Positions 6,001-9,084 of a stretch of DNA of 9,084 nucleotides are shown here, piece after piece. Position numbers and translations under genes: made by a program. Where the stretch lies: contig CAMJDE010000057.1 of assembly GCA_946404295.1 (NCBI GenBank), positions 1 through 9,084 on the forward strand. Reading direction: 5' to 3'. The notes beneath the pieces are model-generated. The model ran no database searches. It was given only the letters and a program-made list of their open reading frames with translations, and was not told the DNA's origin. Source of the DNA: an uncultured Clostridia bacterium (lineage in GTDB: Bacteria; Bacillota; Clostridia; Oscillospirales; CAG-272). Each line of letters starts with the position of its first letter. The stretch's first letter is position 1.

Positions 6001-6148
6001 ACGGATTGGAAAACTAATTAGAGTCGGCTTCATCTGTCATAACAGAGATAACGACAAACCCCGATTGGAAAAAGATTTCTGCAGAATAGTGAACGCGAAA
6101 TCAAACAATACGCATTCAATGATATCGGAAAAGGAGGTAAGAAAAAAT

Positions 6149-6415
6149 ATGTTAAGCGAACTGCAAAAAAGCGAATTCACTCCAAGAGCCAAACAAGTGG
6201 CAAGAACAATACTTGATTCGTTAGGAATATCCGAATTTATTGACGATACCGGTGATTTTATCGAAACGCTGGATTGCAAGGTTGCAGGTTTGGTTTCTGC
6301 GAAAGAGGCAGGAGAAAACATCGACGAAGAATTGTTGAAAATATATGACCTGCTTACCGATATCGTTTTGGATAACGAAAACGATATAGAGTTTCTCAAC
6401 GCATTGTTCTTTTGA
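6149..6415 (+). CDS. Hypothetical acidic small protein, 88 aa
   Basis: No family is recognised. The product is acidic, with a basic N-terminal helix (TPRAKQVARTILDSLG) followed by Asp/Glu-rich helices (ENIDEELLKIYDLLTDIVLDNENDIEFLNALFF). There is no signal peptide or membrane segment. ATG 6149 is chosen because of a strong AAGGAGG at 6131-6137, 11 bases upstream. The frame is open back to 5906, overlapping the preceding gene, and contains another ATG at 6119, but neither has a ribosome binding site. It follows the 123-aa gene by 148 bases in the same AT-rich DNA (line 6181-6240 is 37% G+C). The two probably form one unit. The extreme C-terminal acidity and hydrophobic end could suggest a protein-binding tail, which is only an inference. 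Confidence 0.68.
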   Translation: MLSELQKSEFTPRAKQVARTILDSLGISEFIDDTGDFIETLDCKVAGLVSAKEAGENIDEELLKIYDLLTDIVLDNENDIEFLNALFF

Positions 6416-6472
6416 AGTGATCGGCGGTCAACGTTTGAGCCCCGCAACTTGATAATTGACTTTTTTTACACA

Positions 6473-6508
6473 AAACCCCCGCGTGTGCATTCGCACACGC
6501 GGGGGTTT
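6473..6508 (-). terminator. Terminator of trpB2, possibly bidirectional
   Basis: A perfect 16-bp stem (AAACCCCCGCGTGTGC/GCACACGCGGGGGTTT) with a 4-base loop ends 20 bases beyond the trpB2 stop. On the minus strand it is followed by a short T-rich tail (TTTTGTGT, counting the last stem bases). On the plus strand a run of seven T lies before the hairpin at 6461-6467 and TTTGCGTTT at its end, so it may also stop transcription from the two small plus-strand genes. Confidence 0.85.
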
Positions 6509-6528
6509 GCGTTTGGGTCGTTCAGGGA

Positions 6529-7899
6529 TCACCCGATCTTCGGCAGTCTCGCGCGGTAGGCGGCGAGTTCGTCGTCGGTCGGGATATAGTCGGACATCTG
6601 TCCGTCGTGGAACTTCTCGTAGGCGACCATATCGAAGTAGCCGGTGCCGGTAAGTCCGAAGACGATGGTCTTCTCTTCCCCGGTCTCCTTGCACTTGAGC
6701 GCCTCGTCGATGGCGACGCGGATGGCGTGGGAGCTTTCGGGCGCGGGCAGGATGCCCTCGACGCGGGCGAAGAGTTCCGCCGCCTCGAAGACGTCGGTCT
6801 GCTTGACCGAGGTCGCTTCCATCAGACCGTCGTCGTAGAGCTGCGAGAGGATGCTGCTCATGCCGTGGTAGCGAAGCCCGCCGGCGTGGTTGGCGGAGGG
6901 GATGAAGTCGGAGCCGAGCGTATACATCTTCGCGAGCGGGCAGACCATACCGGTATCGCAGAAGTCGTAGGCGTAGACGCCGCGAGTGAAGCTCGGGCAG
7001 GACGCCGGCTCGACCGCGATGATGCGGTAGTCGGCTTCGCCGCGCAGTTTCTCGCCCATAAAGGGAGCGATCAGACCGCCGAGGTTCGAGCCGCCGCCGG
7101 CGCAGCCGATGATGATATCGGGTTTGATGCCGTACTTGTCGAGCGCGGTCTTGGTCTCAAGACCGATCACCGACTGGTGCAAAAGAACCTGGTTCAGCAC
7201 GCTGCCCAGCACGTAGCGATAGCCCTCGCTCTTGACGGCGACCTCGACCGCCTCGGAGATCGCGCAGCCGAGCGAACCGGTCGTGCCGGGATGCGCCTCG
7301 AGGATCTTGCGTCCGACCTCGGTCTCGGTCGACGGGGACGGGGTGACCGACGCGCCGTAGGTGCGCATCACCTCGCGGCGGAAGGGCTTTTGCTCGTAAG
7401 AGACCTTGACCATAAAGACCTTGCAGTCGAGGTCGAAGAACGAGCAAGCCATCGAGAGGGCGGTGCCCCATTGACCCGCTCCGGTTTCGGTCGTCACGCC
7501 CTTCAGCCCCTGCTTCTTCGCGTAGTACGCCTGCGCGATCGCGGAGTTCAGTTTGTGGCTTCCGCTCGTGTTGTTGCCCTCGAACTTGTAGTAGATCTTC
7601 GCCGGGGTGCCGAGTTTCTCTTCGAGGAAGTACGCCCGGACGAGCGGCGAGGGGCGGTACATCTTGTAGAAATTGAAGATTTCTTCGGGAATGTCGAAGA
7701 AGCGCGTGTCGTTGTCGAGTTCCTGCTTGACGAGTTCGGAACAGAAGACCGGCTCGAGTTCCTCGGCTTTCATCGGTTTTCCGGTCCCGGGATTGAGCAG
7801 GGGCGCCGGCTTGTTCTTCATATCGGCGCGCAGGTTGTACCATTGCTTCGGGAGTTCGCTTTCGTTCAGATAAATCTTGTAGGGAACGTTCTGTGCCAT
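6529..7899 (-). CDS. trpB: TrpB2-type tryptophan synthase beta chain
   Basis: The 456-aa protein is a PLP enzyme that makes L-tryptophan from L-serine and indole. It belongs to the longer TrpB2 branch, shown by its N-terminal extension and about 450-residue length against about 400 for TrpB1. Visible features are FFDIPEEIFNFYKMYRPSPL (67-86), the PLP lysine Lys116 in SGSHKLNSA, the catalytic Glu138 in ETGAGQWG, the phosphate-binding GCAGGGSNLGG (265-275), the EGILPAPESSHA segment (381-392) and a Gly-rich GLTGTG near 415-420. TrpB2 enzymes often work without TrpA and are thought to salvage free indole. No trpA or other trp gene is in the window, which fits. Start: GGAGG eight bases before ATG at 7899. 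A Trp T-box leader precedes it and a 16-bp terminator follows, so it is a single-gene unit induced when tRNA-Trp is uncharged. Confidence 0.96.
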   Translation of the reverse strand: MAQNVPYKIYLNESELPKQWYNLRADMKNKPAPLLNPGTGKPMKAEELEPVFCSELVKQELDNDTRFFDIPEEIFNFYKMYRPSPLVRAYFLEEKLGTPAKIYYKFEGNNTSGSHKLNSAIAQAYYAKKQGLKGVTTETGAGQWGTALSMACSFFDLDCKVFMVKVSYEQKPFRREVMRTYGASVTPSPSTETEVGRKILEAHPGTTGSLGCAISEAVEVAVKSEGYRYVLGSVLNQVLLHQSVIGLETKTALDKYGIKPDIIIGCAGGGSNLGGLIAPFMGEKLRGEADYRIIAVEPASCPSFTRGVYAYDFCDTGMVCPLAKMYTLGSDFIPSANHAGGLRYHGMSSILSQLYDDGLMEATSVKQTDVFEAAELFARVEGILPAPESSHAIRVAIDEALKCKETGEEKTIVFGLTGTGYFDMVAYEKFHDGQMSDYIPTDDELAAYRARLPKIG

Positions 7900-7979
7900 T
7901 GTGTTTTCCTCCGTTTGGTCGCTTTCGTTGCCTCTGTCCTCAAATGTTTGTTCGCGTGGTCGCCGGGGGGCGGACGGAA

Positions 7980-8247
7980 CGAAAAAAACAAGACCCGTCC
8001 CCGACTTCTTGCCGGGACAGGTCCAAACCTGCGGTGCCACCCTGCTTGACGCTTGCGCGCCCACTTTACGCATACGCGAATATGCCGACGTTTGTTAACG
8101 GAGCGTCCGCTCCGGCTCGCATACTCGCCACCCGGCTTTCCGCTCGCCCTCGGAAGTCCATTCGATCCCGCTCTGCCTGCCGCGATCCCAGCGCCCGCGA
8201 CTCTCTGGAAGACGATCTCGGAACCTACTTACCCTTCCTCATCGGTT
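7980..8247 (-). promoter_or_regulatory. Tryptophan-specific T-box leader (tRNA-Trp sensing riboswitch)
   Basis: Read on the minus strand, the leader contains the conserved T-box AGGGTGGCACCGCAGG (8028-8043). The bulge UGGC would pair with the 3' end of uncharged tRNA ending GCCA, and bacterial tRNA-Trp carries G73. About 115 bases upstream, GATCGAATGGACTTCCGAG has UGG (8158-8160) followed by A, the standard place of the specifier codon, reading Trp. Stem I starts near GATGAGGAAGGGTAAGTAGG (about 8225-8244), and AGAGAGTCGCGGG (about 8195-8207) resembles the distal part. The leader ends in an attenuator terminator. Uncharged tRNA-Trp should stabilise the antiterminator and let trpB2 be read. 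A separate 80-base stretch follows before the start codon. Confidence 0.95.
7981..8023 (-). terminator. Attenuator terminator of the T-box leader
   Basis: On the minus strand GACCTGTCCC (8014-8023) pairs with GGGACGGGTC (10 bp with one G-T pair) and is followed by TTGTTTTTTTC. Its left arm begins five bases after the T-box sequence, so terminator and antiterminator would compete for the same bases. Confidence 0.9.
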
Positions 8248-8253
8248 TACTTG

Positions 8254-8282
8254 ATTGTAGCACAGCGTTTTTGTCTTGTCAA
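8254..8282 (-). promoter_or_regulatory. Consensus promoter of the T-box/trpB2 unit
   Basis: On the minus strand a perfect TTGACA (8277-8282) and TACAAT (8254-8259) are 17 bp apart, with TG one base before the -10, giving an extended -10. Transcription should start near 8247, giving a leader of about 350 bases. The strength of this promoter fits control by attenuation rather than at initiation. Confidence 0.92.
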
Positions 8283-8319
8283 GGGGTTTTCCAAAAAAAG
8301 TTTTTCCGTGACGAAACGC

Positions 8320-8345
8320 AAAAAAGGCGGGCGTTTCCGCCCGCC
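8320..8345 (-). terminator. Rho-independent terminator of hsp20
   Basis: On the minus strand an 8-bp all-GC stem (GGCGGGCG/CGCCCGCC) with loop GAAA is followed by six T. It lies 16 bases past the hsp20 stop and separates it from the trpB2 promoter. Confidence 0.92.
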
Positions 8346-8361
8346 CGTTTGTCGAAGATCG

Positions 8362-8820
8362 TTATTCGATCTGCAAACTTTGCTTCTCGACCGGCTTGCT
8401 CTGCTTCTTCGGCAGGGTAAGCGTCAGAACGCCATTGTCGAGTTTCGCCTTGATGCCGTCGCGCTCGATCTCCGAGACGTCGAACGACCGGCTGTACTCC
8501 CCGTAGGTGCGTTCGCAGCGCAGATAACCGTTCTGCTTCTCCTTGTCCTCGTACTCGGAGTGCCGCTCCGCCTTGATCGTCAGCGTGTCGCCCTCGATAT
8601 CGAGGTGGATATCCTCCTTCGAGAAGCCCGGCAGATCGCATTCGACGAGATACTTGTCGCCCTGATCCCGGACGTCGGTGCAAAACGACGCGAGTTCCGA
8701 ACCGCGGAAGAACCCGTCGAACGGGCCGCCGAACAACCGTCTCTCCATATCCCGCATCTCGCGGAACGGATCGTAGGTCACTTCATTCTGATTTTTCCGA
8801 TAAGGGGTAATACCGAACAT
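8362..8820 (-). CDS. hsp20: Small heat-shock protein, Hsp20/alpha-crystallin family
   Basis: The 152-aa protein is an ATP-independent holdase chaperone that binds unfolding proteins in the cytoplasm. A variable N-terminal arm (1-43) carries DPFREMRDMERRLFGGPF, typical of Firmicute members. The alpha-crystallin domain spans about 44-138, with LVECDLPGFSKEDIHLDIEG (58-77), LTIKAERHSEY (80-90), YLRCERTYGEYSRSFDV (99-115) and the signature AKLDNGVLTLTLPK (125-138). The C-terminal tail has the L-x-I docking motif (LQI, 149-151). Start: AAGGAGGG seven bases upstream of ATG. A perfect CIRCE lies about 180 bp upstream, suggesting HrcA control. A two-component leader region with a possible 15-codon ORF lies between. 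Confidence 0.97.
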   Translation of the reverse strand: MFGITPYRKNQNEVTYDPFREMRDMERRLFGGPFDGFFRGSELASFCTDVRDQGDKYLVECDLPGFSKEDIHLDIEGDTLTIKAERHSEYEDKEKQNGYLRCERTYGEYSRSFDVSEIERDGIKAKLDNGVLTLTLPKKQSKPVEKQSLQIE

Positions 8821-8862
8821 AAAAATCCCTCCTTTTGTTCGTACGTTTCCCTTCCGCCTCGT

Positions 8863-8910
8863 TCACTCTTCCGGTGAAGCGGAACCGGAACCGGATCTTT
8901 CTTTGCCCAT
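8863..8910 (-). CDS. Possible 15-aa leader ORF upstream of hsp20
   Basis: ATG at 8910 opens a 15-codon frame (MGKERSGSGSASPEE) ending in TGA, 42 bases before the hsp20 start. It is preceded by GAGGTGAT, an eight-base match to the anti-Shine-Dalgarno end of 16S rRNA, with GAGG nine bases from the ATG. An alternative ATG five bases upstream, in another frame, is too close to that site and would run into hsp20. The product has no recognisable family. It may be a translated leader or a chance ORF beside a standby ribosome site. Confidence 0.35.
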   Translation of the reverse strand: MGKERSGSGSASPEE

Positions 8911-8941
8911 CGGGCATCACCTCTTTTTCATTTCCGTCTTT

Positions 8942-8995
8942 AGTATAGCCCGGAAAATCGCATATTATGTGAACGAAGATCGCAAACTTTGTAAA
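8942..8995 (-). promoter_or_regulatory. Candidate hsp20 promoter region
   Basis: On the minus strand TTTACA (8990-8995) lies two bases beyond CIRCE, followed at 20 bp, longer than usual, by CATAAT (8964-8969). A second possible -10, TATACT, lies at 8942-8947 with no good -35 at 17 bp. The AT-rich stretch next to the operator makes a promoter here likely, but I cannot fix the start. Confidence 0.35.
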
Positions 8996-8997
8996 TA

Positions 8998-9024
8998 TTA
9001 GCACTCGGAGCGTGAGAGTGCTAA
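8998..9024. promoter_or_regulatory. CIRCE element (HrcA operator)
   Basis: TTAGCACTC (8998-9006), nine bases, then GAGTGCTAA (9016-9024) is an exact match to the CIRCE consensus bound by the heat-shock repressor HrcA. It is symmetrical, so it could serve hsp20 on the minus strand, a plus-strand chaperone gene beyond the window end, or both. Confidence 0.97.
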
Positions 9025-9043
9025 AAACGCGCCGAAAAGCCCT

Positions 9044-9064
9044 CGCGTCGGGCGAACCGACGCG
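9044..9064. repeat. 8-bp GC hairpin near the right edge
   Basis: CGCGTCGG (9044-9051) pairs with CCGACGCG (9057-9064) across a 5-base loop. On the minus strand it is followed by AGGGCTTTTCGG, a weak T-tract, so it may be the terminator of a minus-strand gene lying to the right of the window. Confidence 0.45.
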
Positions 9065-9084
9065 GACTTGCAAGAAAGATAATT

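Noticed and set aside
6607..8049. 480-codon plus-strand open frame across trpB2 and its leader
   Set aside because: Mirror of trpB2 with Val/Ala/Asp-rich low-information sequence; it also runs through the T-box leader.
8783..8917. Longer minus-strand frame starting at ATG 8917 and overlapping hsp20
   Set aside because: The start is too close to the GAGGTG site, the product is Arg-rich and it overlaps a certain gene in another frame.

Overview
This window looks like a chromosomal segment of a moderately GC-rich, low-to-mid-G+C-lineage Gram-positive anaerobe, most likely a member of the Clostridia (Bacillota). The grounds are AGGAGG-type ribosome binding sites, two lipoproteins with signal-peptidase-II signals, a T-box tRNA-sensing leader and a CIRCE/HrcA heat-shock operator. 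No rRNA, tRNA, CRISPR array, transposase or phage gene was seen. The species cannot be named from this stretch alone.

Left edge (1-346): about 290 bases without a convincing gene. The first 130 or so are rich in inverted repeats and may be a structured RNA or an intergenic repeat. They are followed by an AT-rich promoter region with two near-identical TTRTTAACAW boxes 22 bp apart. This drives a monocistronic 412-aa lipoprotein of unknown function (347-1585), closed by a strong terminator and a second long hairpin.

Centre (1715-5511): a near-consensus promoter starts a tight six-gene plus-strand operon. It encodes an alpha/beta hydrolase with a Cys nucleophile elbow, a cyclophilin-like-fold lipoprotein, a flavin reductase-family flavoprotein, an ABM-type small monooxygenase, a carboxymuconolactone decarboxylase-cupin fusion, and a free methionine-(R)-sulfoxide reductase (MsrC/fRMsr). 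Two junctions are 4-base ATGA overlaps and the other three gaps are 13-17 bases. The combination suggests handling of oxidised, quinone-like or electrophilic small molecules plus repair of oxidised methionine. No single substrate can be read from the sequence.

AT-rich islet (5512-6415): two short acidic proteins of unknown family (123 and 88 aa) in DNA visibly poorer in G+C than both sides (two hand-counted 60-base lines are 35-37% G+C, against 65% in one operon line). This is the most likely place for recently acquired or undescribed function.

Right part, minus strand (6473-9024): a TrpB2-type tryptophan synthase beta chain stands alone behind a complete Trp-specific T-box leader. The leader has a consensus promoter, a UGG specifier, the T-box sequence with a UGGC bulge, and an attenuator terminator, and the gene ends in a 16-bp hairpin. 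Upstream lies an Hsp20 small heat-shock protein gene with its own terminator, a perfect CIRCE operator about 180 bp from its start, and a possible 15-codon leader ORF with a strong ribosome binding site. The plus-strand genes and trpB2 converge on the hairpin at 6473-6508.
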